Below, piece after piece: positions 42,709 to 52,160 of a stretch of DNA of 64,000 nucleotides (its first letter is position 1; every line of letters begins with the position of its first letter). The notes beneath the pieces were generated by a model. That model made no database searches. It was not told the DNA's origin and saw only the letters and a program-made list of their open reading frames with translations. Origin of the DNA: Thermoflexus sp. (GTDB taxonomy: Bacteria > Chloroflexota > Anaerolineae > Aggregatilineales > Aggregatilineaceae); assembly GCA_020724465.1 (NCBI GenBank), contig DYGX01000019.1, positions 1 to 64,000 on the forward strand, given 5' to 3'. A program made the translations under genes and the position numbers.

Positions 42709-43771
42709 CACGCGTGTGGTGAAGGGCCTGGCGCGCATCGTCCGCGAGCGGCGCCTGCCCCCGCACGCCGTTCCCCGCGCGACAGCAACCCCCAGCGGCA
42801 CGCCCGTCGAGGCGGTGCACGTCGTGCTGCAGGGCGATGTGCTGCGCGATTACCGGATCATCGACGTGGCGGATTATTTCGACACGCGCGACACCGCGCG
42901 CGCCGCAGGCTGGATCGAGGTCGGCGAGGGCGACCATGTGACCGCCGGGCAGCCGTTGGCCCAGCGCGGGCGCGGGCGGCGGGCGCGGACGCTCAACGCG
43001 CCGGCCAGCGGAATCGTGGTGCGCCTGGACGGAGCGCGCATCGTGCTGCAAGTCAGCGAGACAGCGGTGGAAGTGCTCGCCAAGATCCCCGGCGAGATCA
43101 CCGCCGTCGAACCGCACGCCGTTCAGATCACCGGCATCGGAGCGCTGATCCAGTGCGTGTGGGGCAACGGCGGCTATGCCTTCGCCACCCTGCGCGAGCT
43201 TCCGCCGGACGGTTTCGCCGGGCTGAGCAAGCTCGACACACGCATCTCCGACTATCGAAACGTCGTCGTCCTCAGCCCGCAGCCGCTGACCCGTGGGGAT
43301 CTGCTCGTCGCCCAACAGCAGGAGCTGGCGGGCGTCGTAGCGCCGAGCATGCCCTCGAACTTGCGCGAATTTGCGCTGGGGCTTACATTCCCAGTATTGT
43401 TAACGGAAGGTTTCGGGCACATCCAGCCCACTGAATTGATCTATCGGCTTTTGCAGAGTAACATGGGGCGACAGGCGGCTTTCGACGCGGCAGTTCCCGA
43501 TCCCTGGTCTCCAAACCGGCCCGAGATCATGATTCCGCTGCCCTCAGGGGGCACCATGCCCGCCGCGCCATCGCTGCACGACCGGCTGACGGTTGGCGCC
43601 CGTGTTCGTCTGACGCGCGCGCCCTGGCAGGGGCTGACGGGCGAGGTGAGCGAGCTGCCGGAAACACCGCAGATCGTCGAGAGCGGGCTGCGTGTGCCTT
43701 GCGCGCGCGTGCGCGTCAGCGGTGGACGTGTGATTACCGCCCCGCTCGCCAATCTCGAATTATTTGGCTAG
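42692..43771 (+). CDS. Protein with barrel-sandwich domain and C-terminal KOW-like segment
   Basis: The 359-residue protein contains a barrel-sandwich-hybrid (biotinyl/lipoyl-like) stretch around 70-130 (VGEGDHVTAGQPLAQRG, TLNAPASGIVVRLDG). It has a central domain with an FALGLTFPVLLTEGFG hydrophobic loop, and a C-terminal KOW-like element (GARVRLTRAPWQGLTGEVSEL) as in NusG or ribosomal proteins. No lipoylated Lys motif is present. The start overlaps the MutL-like gene, implying a stoichiometric partner. Confidence 0.55.
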   Translation: MPYYPDTRVVKGLARIVRERRLPPHAVPRATATPSGTPVEAVHVVLQGDVLRDYRIIDVADYFDTRDTARAAGWIEVGEGDHVTAGQPLAQRGRGRRARTLNAPASGIVVRLDGARIVLQVSETAVEVLAKIPGEITAVEPHAVQITGIGALIQCVWGNGGYAFATLRELPPDGFAGLSKLDTRISDYRNVVVLSPQPLTRGDLLVAQQQELAGVVAPSMPSNLREFALGLTFPVLLTEGFGHIQPTELIYRLLQSNMGRQAAFDAAVPDPWSPNRPEIMIPLPSGGTMPAAPSLHDRLTVGARVRLTRAPWQGLTGEVSELPETPQIVESGLRVPCARVRVSGGRVITAPLANLELFG

Positions 43772-43827
43772 CCTCGTGATAGGGGGCCACCGCAGCACCC
43801 TCACGTGCACCTAACGCGGAGGAAATT

Positions 43828-45423
43828 ATGGGCTTCGAAGACCTGGAAGATCTCAGCGAACTTGACGAAATGCCGCCGTTCGAGGAGGATTTAACGCTTC
43901 CCGACTTCGACGAAGAGCCAGGGGGCGGCGTCAGCCGGACCTTCAAGATCATCGGTGCGCTGTTGGTGCTGCTGGTCGTCGGGATCGTGGCCGTGCTGGT
44001 GTGGTGGGCGCTGCAAGGCGGCAATGAGCCAAGCCCTAACGAGAAAACCAGCACCGCCATCGTCGCCATGAACGCCACGACCTTCGCGGACGCGACGCGC
44101 ACGCAGGAAGCCTACCAGGCGACGCTGGAAGCCCTCTCCATCGCGGCCACGGCCAGCCAGGAAGCGATCGCGACCTTCGAGTTCTACTCAACCCAAACGC
44201 AGGAAGCCGCCATCCAGCAGGAGATCCAGCGGCAGACGCAGGCCGCGCTCGACGCGGCGGCAACCGCCACCGCCGAGGCCGACCTGAATGCCACCGCTTT
44301 TGTGCTAACCCAGACCCAGGCCGTGAGCGACGCGAACCTGACCGCGACCGCCATCCAGTCGCGCGCATTCAGCGGCCAGGTGATCGACGAGGCGGGCAAT
44401 ATCTTTGGTGGTGTCATTCTGCGGCTGTATCGCGACGACGGCGACGGGATCTTCAACCCGGCGGACGAGTTCGCCATGTCCGGCGCGCCGCAGCCCAACC
44501 CCGGCTCGACGCCGCAGCCTGGCACGCCGCAGACGCTGGCCTACGGAGACACGGTCAACGATACGCTGGAGCGCGAGTCGGTGGATCTGTGGCGGTTCGA
44601 GGGACGGGCCGGCGACGTGGTCACCATCGAGGCGATCGCCGGAAACCCGGCGCAGATGGATATGTTCCTGGTCCTGCTCGGCCCCAACCAGCAACCCCTG
44701 ACCGATGACGACGACAGCGGCGAAGAGCTGAACGCGATGATTAGCGGCTACACGCTGCCCCAGGACGGAGTCTATACCATCCAGGTCAGCAGCGTCTCCG
44801 GCCCCGGCCCCTACACGCTGCGCCTGACGGGCAGCACGTCCGAAACCGAGAGCCAGGGCGCACTGCCGCGCGTGCAGGACCGCAGCGGGATTCGCCTGGT
44901 TCAGCTTGGGGCGCCGTCGCCCACGCCGATTCCCGGCGGCGGCGACACGTTCATCACCTTCACCGAGACGGACCTGGAAGGCCAGTTCCAGTTCGAAGAC
45001 CTGGACCCTGGCATCTACTGGCTGGTGATCGACTACGACAGCCTGCCCGAAAGCATCAAGGCGCTGATCCCGCGCACCGAGGAACTGGTCATTATGGTCA
45101 CCGTCCCGGTGACGGGCCGCGTGACCTTCACCGTCGGCGTGCCGCCGACTGCGACGCCCGACGACTCGATCTTCCGGACGCAGACCGCGATCGCGACGCT
45201 GACCGTGTCCCCCGAGGCGCTCGGCTCGCCCACGCCGGAAGCCACAGCTTCGCCGACGACCGGGCCGGACCTGACCGCCACGCTGGAGCGCTACGGCTTG
45301 CTGTCGGACTTCGGCGCAACAACCGGTCTGGAAGGCGGCAGCGGCCTGACGGTGCTCGCCATTGCCGCGGCTGGTCTGGTGGCGGTGGTGTTCATCGCGC
45401 GCAAGCTGCGCACCGCGGCCTGA
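43828..45423 (+). CDS. Membrane-anchored surface protein with nested PPC domain
   Basis: This 531-residue protein has an acidic cytoplasmic N-terminus and a membrane helix at about 45-67. A Thr/Ala-rich coiled stalk (70-170) follows, then a beta domain beginning FSGQVIDEAGNIFGGVILRLYRD. A bacterial pre-peptidase C-terminal (PPC) domain is inserted in it (DTVNDTLERESVDLWRFEGRAGD to YTLRLTGS), after which the first domain resumes (DTFITFTETDLEGQFQFEDL). A Pro/Thr linker and a second helix end it. GGAGG precedes the ATG. Last gene of the operon. Confidence 0.65.
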   Translation: MGFEDLEDLSELDEMPPFEEDLTLPDFDEEPGGGVSRTFKIIGALLVLLVVGIVAVLVWWALQGGNEPSPNEKTSTAIVAMNATTFADATRTQEAYQATLEALSIAATASQEAIATFEFYSTQTQEAAIQQEIQRQTQAALDAAATATAEADLNATAFVLTQTQAVSDANLTATAIQSRAFSGQVIDEAGNIFGGVILRLYRDDGDGIFNPADEFAMSGAPQPNPGSTPQPGTPQTLAYGDTVNDTLERESVDLWRFEGRAGDVVTIEAIAGNPAQMDMFLVLLGPNQQPLTDDDDSGEELNAMISGYTLPQDGVYTIQVSSVSGPGPYTLRLTGSTSETESQGALPRVQDRSGIRLVQLGAPSPTPIPGGGDTFITFTETDLEGQFQFEDLDPGIYWLVIDYDSLPESIKALIPRTEELVIMVTVPVTGRVTFTVGVPPTATPDDSIFRTQTAIATLTVSPEALGSPTPEATASPTTGPDLTATLERYGLLSDFGATTGLEGGSGLTVLAIAAAGLVAVVFIARKLRTAA

Positions 45424-45467
45424 TCGACGCCGGGCCGTGCTGCCCGGACACACACCAGACATCTATC

Positions 45468-45499
45468 TGCCGTAGGGACGCCGCCTTGTCCCTACGGCA
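45468..45499 (+). terminator. Hairpin after the eight-gene operon
   Basis: TGCCGTAGGGAC (45468-45479) pairs with GTCCCTACGGCA (45488-45499) in a 12-bp perfect stem with an 8-base loop, about 45 bases after the operon's last stop. It has no T-run. It separates the operon from the regulator that follows. Confidence 0.55.
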
Positions 45500-45535
45500 T
45501 ATGTACTATCTAATCCGGATACGATCGCACCCGTT

Positions 45536-46924
45536 ATGGTCCAGATACCCGCCACATCCATCTACCGCTCTGCCGATGCAGCCGCGATCCGCGAGGTGCT
45601 GGGTCGGGGCCAGCCCGTCGCAGTAATCGGACTGAGCAACTTTGGCAAATCCACCCTGCTGCGCTATCTGGCCAATCCGCTTCACAGCGAGCAATATCGC
45701 CAGCAGACCGGGCGCCAGGCGATCTTCGTCTATGTGGACTGCAACCGGATGCTGGAGATGACGCCGCAGGGATTCTACGAGGTGATCCTGCGCGCGTTGC
45801 TGGAAACCCTGCGGAGCGTGGGCGCTCCCGACGCGCTGTACAACACCATCGCGGCCTACTACGGGCGCGTGGTTGAGGGAACCGGGTCGTTCGCCATCCC
45901 GCTGGCCTTCAACAACGCGATCGTCGCGCTGATGGACGACGAGCACAACCGCGACGTGGTGCTGTTGCTGGACGAATTTGACGCGGTGCTGACCGGGCTT
46001 GACGAGCGCGTGTTCCTGAACCTGCGCGCCATCAAAGACAAATACGGCCCGCGTCTGAACTACCTCACGGCGACCGTCCGTCCGCTGTCGGCGGCGGGCG
46101 GCGGCGACGACCTGGCGGAGTTCATCGAGCTGTTCGCCGCGCACAAGTATGTGCTCCAACCGCTATCCCCCGACGACGCCACCGCGCTGGCCGGCGATAT
46201 CTTCCGCAGCGCCAACGACACGCTCGAACCGCTCGAGCGCCGCTTTATTCTGGAGCAGGCCGGGGGGCATCCCGGGCTGATAGAGGCGGTGGCGCACGTG
46301 GTGATGCAGATCGAGTCGGGCGCGCCCGCCTCGTACACCGCGCAGGCGTTCAGTATGGCCGCCGATGAACTGCAAAACCACCGCCTGGTGCGCGCCGAGC
46401 TGAACAAGCTCTGGTCTCAGCTTCCCGCACCGGCACGCAACATCGCCGTGACCGCGGCGGTTCACGGCATGGACGCGCTCCAGAACGACCAGCGACGCGA
46501 GCTGGAAGCACTGGGGCTGATCGTGCGCGACGAACACGGCGAGCGCCTCTTTGCCCGCCTGCTGGAGCACTACGCGCGCCGCCAGGCGCTGGTCCAGCGG
46601 AGCGCGCCGGAAGGGGTGCGGGTCGATCTCGACGCCGGAACCGTCTGGGTCGAGGGGAAAATGACCGAGCCGCTCACCGATCTGGAGTACCGGCTGCTGC
46701 TGCTGCTGTACGGGCGCATGGATAAAATCTGTGATAAGTATCAGATCGTCGAAAGCGTCTGGGGGCAGGAATATCTGGGCGAGGTCGATGACGCGCGCAT
46801 TGAAAAGCTGGTCAGCCGCCTGCGCGCCAAGCTGGAACCCGACCCCGCCCGCCCAAAGTATATCTCCACCGTCCGGGGGCGCGGCTACCGGCTGAACAGC
46901 GCGCCCGACACCACCGCGCCGTAA
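45536..46924 (+). CDS. ATPase fused to an OmpR-type winged-helix DNA-binding domain
   Basis: The 462-residue protein has Walker A GLSNFGKST at 32-40 and a Walker B VVLLLDEFDAV near residue 140. A helical region with a PLSPDDATALA motif (AAA/STAND-like ATPases) follows, then residues about 362-455 form an OmpR/PhoB winged helix (TDLEYRLLLLLYG, ARIEKLVSRLRAKL, ISTVRGRGYRL). There is no receiver domain, so ATP or an effector bound to the ATPase part presumably controls it. It may regulate the operon upstream or the kinases downstream. Confidence 0.75.
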   Translation: MVQIPATSIYRSADAAAIREVLGRGQPVAVIGLSNFGKSTLLRYLANPLHSEQYRQQTGRQAIFVYVDCNRMLEMTPQGFYEVILRALLETLRSVGAPDALYNTIAAYYGRVVEGTGSFAIPLAFNNAIVALMDDEHNRDVVLLLDEFDAVLTGLDERVFLNLRAIKDKYGPRLNYLTATVRPLSAAGGGDDLAEFIELFAAHKYVLQPLSPDDATALAGDIFRSANDTLEPLERRFILEQAGGHPGLIEAVAHVVMQIESGAPASYTAQAFSMAADELQNHRLVRAELNKLWSQLPAPARNIAVTAAVHGMDALQNDQRRELEALGLIVRDEHGERLFARLLEHYARRQALVQRSAPEGVRVDLDAGTVWVEGKMTEPLTDLEYRLLLLLYGRMDKICDKYQIVESVWGQEYLGEVDDARIEKLVSRLRAKLEPDPARPKYISTVRGRGYRLNSAPDTTAP

Positions 46925-46981
46925 CCCGTGCCCGCGCCGCGCACGCCTCCCGGCAGGTCCCCCGCGAGCGAATCGGACGTG

Positions 46982-46990
46982 TGCTATACT
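46982..46990 (+). promoter_or_regulatory. Extended -10 (TGCTATACT) before the multi-GAF kinase
   Basis: TGCTATACT ends 43 bases before the ATG at 47034. No -35 is evident; a TG-extended -10 can suffice for a housekeeping sigma factor. Confidence 0.5.
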
Positions 46991-47033
46991 GTGGGCTGCA
47001 TCGCTTGGTCCGGCTGAAAGCCTGGGTCAGAAG

Positions 47034-50000
47034 ATGGCGTACCTGCTGATTCTGCCGATCGCCCTGTACATCGCGCTGGCAACCGTCGCGATCCAGCGCC
47101 AGCCGCGCACGATCTCCAGCATTGTGCTGGCGCTCTACCTCGGCGTCGCGGCCATTGCCTCTTGCGCGCTCTTGATCCTGGGCACGACCGACAACCCGCG
47201 CCTTGCCGACTTCGTCGCGCTGGTGATCACCGTCCTGACCGCTTCGTTCTACTGGCTGTTCCTGCCGCTGACCCTCATCGGCCTCTATTACGATACGCGC
47301 CTGCGGCGCCTGCCGCGCGGGCGTCTGGCGCTGATGCTGGGCGCGGCGCTGGCGTTGATCGCCGCGCTCGATGTGCTTCTGGTCCGCGCCCTTGTCGCCA
47401 GCCCCGGCCCCATCGCGGTGCGAGCAGCGCACAGCTTCTGGCTCGGCTGGTGGCTGGAACACGGCCGGTCGCCGCTGGCGCTGATCGGCGTTCTGCTGGC
47501 CGCCCAGCTTCCCGTGCTGGCGGTGGTTGTGGTCAGCGTTCGCACCCGGCGGATGGACCTGTGGCGGGTGGCTGTGCCGCTGGTCTTTGCGTCGATGCTC
47601 AGCCTGATGATCCCGCTGGTCACCCCGCTGACCGGCACACGCTGGACCATTACCCTGACGGGTCTTGGCTACGCGCTGCCGATCCTCGTGCTGACGCGCA
47701 CGGTCGAGCACGTTGCCCCCGAACTGCCGCTGACGACGCTGCTGCAGTCGATGATCGACAGCCACAGCGCGGGCGCGTTTGTCATCGACAGCAAGCGCCG
47801 CGTGATCTGGACCGACCGCCAGATCAGCCGCTGGCTCGGTGGGAATGGAGCGCCTGCCGGTCTGGTTCCACCGTCGCTGGGCGAGTTTCTACGCAACACC
47901 CCGCTGCGCGACGCGACCCTGGCGCTGCTGGCTGCAGATGAAACCAGCGGGGAGTGCGTCATCCCCGACGCGACGGACGAGCGCGTGTTGCGCATCGAGC
48001 GCCACCCGCTCCAGGCCGAGGTCGGGATGCCGGGCGCGCAGCTTTTCATTCTGTACGACATTACCACCTCGCGCATCCGGCAGGACTTGCACGAGCGCCG
48101 CCAGGAAATCCTGGCGCTCAGCGCCGTCAGCGCGGACATCGCTTCGGCGCTGGACATGGACGAGGTCATCACGCGCGCGCTGACGCAGGTAGTCGCCATG
48201 ACGCACCTCAACGCGGCGGCGATCGCCCTGCTCGACCCGGCAGCGCCGGGCGGGCTGCGGCTCGCCGGCAGCACCGGCCTGCCCGCTACCCCGGACGCGA
48301 CACGTCACGCGCTGCCCTTTGGGGATGCGATCATTCATCAGGCGCTGCAAAGCCGGGCGCCGGTCATCATCTCCGACGCAACGCGAGACGCCGACTACGG
48401 GCCGCACCTGGTTCAGACCGGCATTCTGTCGCTCGTCACCGTGCCGCTCATCGCGCGCGATCAGGTGATCGGCGCGCTGCTGGTAGGCCGCGAGACGCCG
48501 TACACATACGAGCCGGTCACGGTCGCGCTGATCGAAAGCGTGGGGCGCCAGCTGGCGGTTGCCATCGAAAACGCGCGCCTGCACGCCGAGGAGCGCGCCC
48601 AGCGGCTGCTGGCCGAAACGCTGGCCGAAGTCGCGGGGATTCTCAACTCCGTCGATCTTGATCACGCCTTGCAGCAGATGCTTGAATTGCTGCGCCGCGT
48701 GCTGGAGTTCGAGACGGCCAGCGTGCTGCTCAACGCCGAGCCGGGCCAGCTTCGCCTGAGCGCGTACACCGGTTTCGACAACCCGCCCGACCGCGAGACG
48801 CTGCTTCAGATCCGGGTGGAGATCGCGCGGCTGCCCTATCTGCAGCGGCTATTCGCCGAGCGCAAACCCCTGCTGGTCGCCGACACGACGCACGATCCCG
48901 TCTGGGTTCAGCGCGACCACCCGCGCGGATCGTGGCTTGGTATCCCGCTGCTCATGCACGATCAGGTTTTCGGCTGCTTCAGCATTTCGCACTCGCAGCC
49001 GGGCCACTTCACCGAGCGCGACCTGCAGATCGCCGCCGCTTTCGCCGACCAGGCCGCGGTGGCAGTCGAGAATCACCGCCTCATCGCCAGCGAGCACCGC
49101 CGCCGCGTCCAGGCCGAGACTCTGCAGCAGACCTCGCACGACCTGGTCACCAGTCCCAACCTGGACCGGGCGATGTCCGCCGCGCTCAACCATCTGGCGG
49201 CCGTGCTCCAGTTCGACCGCGCGCATATCGCGCTGTTGGAAAATGGCGGGCGCGTCTGGACCCCCCGCGCCAGCCTGCCCACGCCCCCCAGACTGCCCGA
49301 AAACAAATCGCTGCTGGTGGCCGATTTTCCGCTGATCGCCGAGCTGGTGAAAACCAAGCGCCCGCTGCTGATCGCCGACACGCGCCAGCATGACCTCTGG
49401 CGGCCGGGGCGCTACAGCCCGCGCGAAATCCGAAGCTGGATCGGCATCCCGCTGATCGTGCGCGATCGCGTCATCGGCCTGCTAAACGTGGATAGCTACG
49501 AGCCGAATCGCTTTTCAGAAGAGCAGTTCCAGATCGCGCAGGTCTTCGCCAACCAGATCGCGGCGGCCATTGAGATTTTCCGCCTGATCGAAGCCGCCAG
49601 CCGCCAGAACCGCGCCATGCAGGCGTTGAACACCATCCTCTCGGCCAGCAACGAGGCGCTCACCCAACAAAACCTGATGGCCGTGCTGCTCACGCGCGTG
49701 CTGGAAGCGCTCAACGTCAAGGCGGGCGCGATCCACCAGCGCGACGCGGACTGCGGTGATCTGGTGCTTCAGGCGGCCGCCGGCCTGCCGGATGCGGTTG
49801 TCGAGCAGATCCGCCGCATCCCGCTGGCGACCACGCTCCCGCCGGTCGCGCTGCCGGACGATTTCGAGATGGCCTTTCTGAGCGTGCCGCTGATCTCACA
49901 CGGCAGCGAGATCGGCTTGCTGAGCCTGTGCCAGCCCAGGCAGACGCCCTTCAGCCCCACGCTGCACCGGCTGCTGCCGCAGATCGGCCAGCAGTTGGGC

Positions 50001-52142
50001 GTCGTGATGGACAACGCCAATCTGTTCGAAGACGCCCTACGGCGCGAGGCCCTTTCGACCAATCTGGGCCGCCTCAGCCTGGCGATCAGCGCGCAGCTTG
50101 ACCGCGAGACCGTCCTGAACCTGATCTGCCGCGAGAGCATCGCGGTCTTCGAGGCCCAGGGCGCCTACATCTGGCTGATTGAGAGCGGCGAGCTGGTCGG
50201 CAGCGCGGCTACTGGCGAGGGTGCGGAGTGGTTCATCGGCCACCGCATCGACCTGCGCGACACGGAGCAGCTCCCCGCCCGCGTGCTGCACGCCTGGCAG
50301 TCCCAGTATGTCAATCATGTCGCGTCCAGCAATGCCCTCGATCCCGAATTCATTCAGATGACGCGCGCGCAATCGGTGATCGCGGTGCCGCTGCTCAAGG
50401 CGGATATCCCGACCGGGACGCTGCTGCTGGTCAACACCGAGAACCCCGAAGCCTTTGCCGGCTGGCAGACCGAGCAGATCGGGCTGCTGGGCGTTCAGGC
50501 GGCGCTGGCGATCCAGAACGCGACCCTTTTCGACGAGATCCGCCACCGTCTGGATCAGCTTCGCCTGGTGAACGAAGTCGGGCGCTATGCGACCGCGATC
50601 CTCAGCCCGCAGAGCCTGATCGAAGGCGTGGCCGACAAGCTGTCGGACATTCTGCATTACGACCTGGTCGGCCTGATGCTGATCGAAGACGACGACCTGT
50701 CGGTCCATTCGATCTTCGTGCGCGACGAGGTGCTGGCGACCACTGACGAGCGGGGCTTGCGCTCGCCGATGCAGACGGTCGGGTTGCAGGCCGTCCGCCA
50801 GGCCGAGCCGATTCTGCAAAACCACACCCTGCTGCGCCGCGCCGAAGAAGGCACCACGCCGGAGACGGTACCCTACTGTGCGCTGGCAACGCCGCTGATC
50901 GCCGCCGACGAGGTGATCGGCGTGCTGGTCGTCGAGCGGCGCGGGTTCAACAGCATCCTGCAAGAAGACCTGGACGTGATGGAGCCGCTGACTGCCCAGC
51001 TGGCGATCTCGGTGGCAAACGCGCGCCTGTTCGAGAAGGTGCGCCAGCAAACCATCGAGCTGGAAGCGCGCGTGATGGAGCGCACCGCCGAGATCCGCCG
51101 CCAGCAAGAGCGCACCGAGGCGATCATTGGCTCGGTGGCCGACGCCGTGATCGTCTTCGACCTGGACGGGCAGGTGATGATGATGAACCCGGTGGCACGC
51201 GCGCTGTTCGAACAGCACGACCTGGAAATGGACCTCAGCACGCGCATCAGCGGGTTGGTGACGCGCTCGCTGGCCGCCGGGGCGTCCGGCGCCGACCTGA
51301 CCGAGATCATCGAGCGGGGCGAGGTGGCGCTGCAGGTCAAGGCGGCGCGCGTGGTCGATGGCGACCGGGTGCTGGGGTCGGTAGCCGTCCTGCGCGACAT
51401 TTCGCAGCTCAAAGAGCTGGACCGCATGAAAGATCAGTTCGTGTCCAACGTCTCGCACGAACTGCGCACGCCGCTGGCGAACCTCAAGCTGTATGTCTCG
51501 CTGCTGCAGCAGGGTCGCCCGGAGCGCCGCGACAGCTACCTGCAGGTCATGGAGCGCGAGGTGGAGCGCCTGGCTCGCCTGATCCGCGATCTGCTGGACC
51601 TCTCGCGCCTGCAAAGCGAGCACCGCGCCGAGCGCGTCCAGCGCCGCGAGCCGGTCAACCTGGAAGAGACCATCAATCTTGTCATTCAAGACAACTTGGC
51701 CTGGGCCGAGAGCAAGCACAACCGGCTGTGCCACCAGGCCGAGCGCAGCCCGCTGCCGTGGGTGATGGGCGACCCTGACCAGATCGTGCGCGCGCTCACC
51801 AACCTGATCAGCAACGCGCTGAGCTACACGCCCGAACATGGCGAGGTGATTGTTCGCAGCCGCGCCGAAGGGCCGGAGCACAGCCCCGCCGAATGGGTTA
51901 TCATTGAAGTGACCGACACCGGAATCGGGATCCCAGAAGCCGAGCTGCCGAAGATCTTCGAGCGCTTCTACCGGGGCACCAACGTCAACCCGGCGATTCC
52001 CGGAACCGGGTTGGGCCTGGCCATCATCAAGGAGATCGTCGAGTTACACGGGGGGACGATCACCGTCGAGAGCCAGGAAGGCAAGGGCAGCACGTTCCGG
52101 ATGCGGCTGCCGGCCATAACATCACGTGTGCCAAACACGTAG
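47034..52142 (+). CDS. 1702-residue multi-GAF sensor histidine kinase
   Basis: The N-terminus (about 1-230) has seven hydrophobic segments. A PAS-like region is followed by six consecutive GAF-like domains (approximately 370-510, 515-685, 690-855, 860-1000, 1005-1170, 1175-1345), a coiled coil, and a PAS domain near 1360-1465. HisKA has SHELRTPL with H1475, and the HATPase is at about 1550-1690 (ISNALSYTP, DTGIGIP, GTGLGL). The stop is 19 bases before the receiver-kinase gene, so they are a signalling pair. No haem or bilin-binding Cys/His is certain in the GAF domains. Confidence 0.85.
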   Translation: MAYLLILPIALYIALATVAIQRQPRTISSIVLALYLGVAAIASCALLILGTTDNPRLADFVALVITVLTASFYWLFLPLTLIGLYYDTRLRRLPRGRLALMLGAALALIAALDVLLVRALVASPGPIAVRAAHSFWLGWWLEHGRSPLALIGVLLAAQLPVLAVVVVSVRTRRMDLWRVAVPLVFASMLSLMIPLVTPLTGTRWTITLTGLGYALPILVLTRTVEHVAPELPLTTLLQSMIDSHSAGAFVIDSKRRVIWTDRQISRWLGGNGAPAGLVPPSLGEFLRNTPLRDATLALLAADETSGECVIPDATDERVLRIERHPLQAEVGMPGAQLFILYDITTSRIRQDLHERRQEILALSAVSADIASALDMDEVITRALTQVVAMTHLNAAAIALLDPAAPGGLRLAGSTGLPATPDATRHALPFGDAIIHQALQSRAPVIISDATRDADYGPHLVQTGILSLVTVPLIARDQVIGALLVGRETPYTYEPVTVALIESVGRQLAVAIENARLHAEERAQRLLAETLAEVAGILNSVDLDHALQQMLELLRRVLEFETASVLLNAEPGQLRLSAYTGFDNPPDRETLLQIRVEIARLPYLQRLFAERKPLLVADTTHDPVWVQRDHPRGSWLGIPLLMHDQVFGCFSISHSQPGHFTERDLQIAAAFADQAAVAVENHRLIASEHRRRVQAETLQQTSHDLVTSPNLDRAMSAALNHLAAVLQFDRAHIALLENGGRVWTPRASLPTPPRLPENKSLLVADFPLIAELVKTKRPLLIADTRQHDLWRPGRYSPREIRSWIGIPLIVRDRVIGLLNVDSYEPNRFSEEQFQIAQVFANQIAAAIEIFRLIEAASRQNRAMQALNTILSASNEALTQQNLMAVLLTRVLEALNVKAGAIHQRDADCGDLVLQAAAGLPDAVVEQIRRIPLATTLPPVALPDDFEMAFLSVPLISHGSEIGLLSLCQPRQTPFSPTLHRLLPQIGQQLGVVMDNANLFEDALRREALSTNLGRLSLAISAQLDRETVLNLICRESIAVFEAQGAYIWLIESGELVGSAATGEGAEWFIGHRIDLRDTEQLPARVLHAWQSQYVNHVASSNALDPEFIQMTRAQSVIAVPLLKADIPTGTLLLVNTENPEAFAGWQTEQIGLLGVQAALAIQNATLFDEIRHRLDQLRLVNEVGRYATAILSPQSLIEGVADKLSDILHYDLVGLMLIEDDDLSVHSIFVRDEVLATTDERGLRSPMQTVGLQAVRQAEPILQNHTLLRRAEEGTTPETVPYCALATPLIAADEVIGVLVVERRGFNSILQEDLDVMEPLTAQLAISVANARLFEKVRQQTIELEARVMERTAEIRRQQERTEAIIGSVADAVIVFDLDGQVMMMNPVARALFEQHDLEMDLSTRISGLVTRSLAAGASGADLTEIIERGEVALQVKAARVVDGDRVLGSVAVLRDISQLKELDRMKDQFVSNVSHELRTPLANLKLYVSLLQQGRPERRDSYLQVMEREVERLARLIRDLLDLSRLQSEHRAERVQRREPVNLEETINLVIQDNLAWAESKHNRLCHQAERSPLPWVMGDPDQIVRALTNLISNALSYTPEHGEVIVRSRAEGPEHSPAEWVIIEVTDTGIGIPEAELPKIFERFYRGTNVNPAIPGTGLGLAIIKEIVELHGGTITVESQEGKGSTFRMRLPAITSRVPNT

Positions 52143-52160
52143 CGGGGAGAGTGGTTCAGG

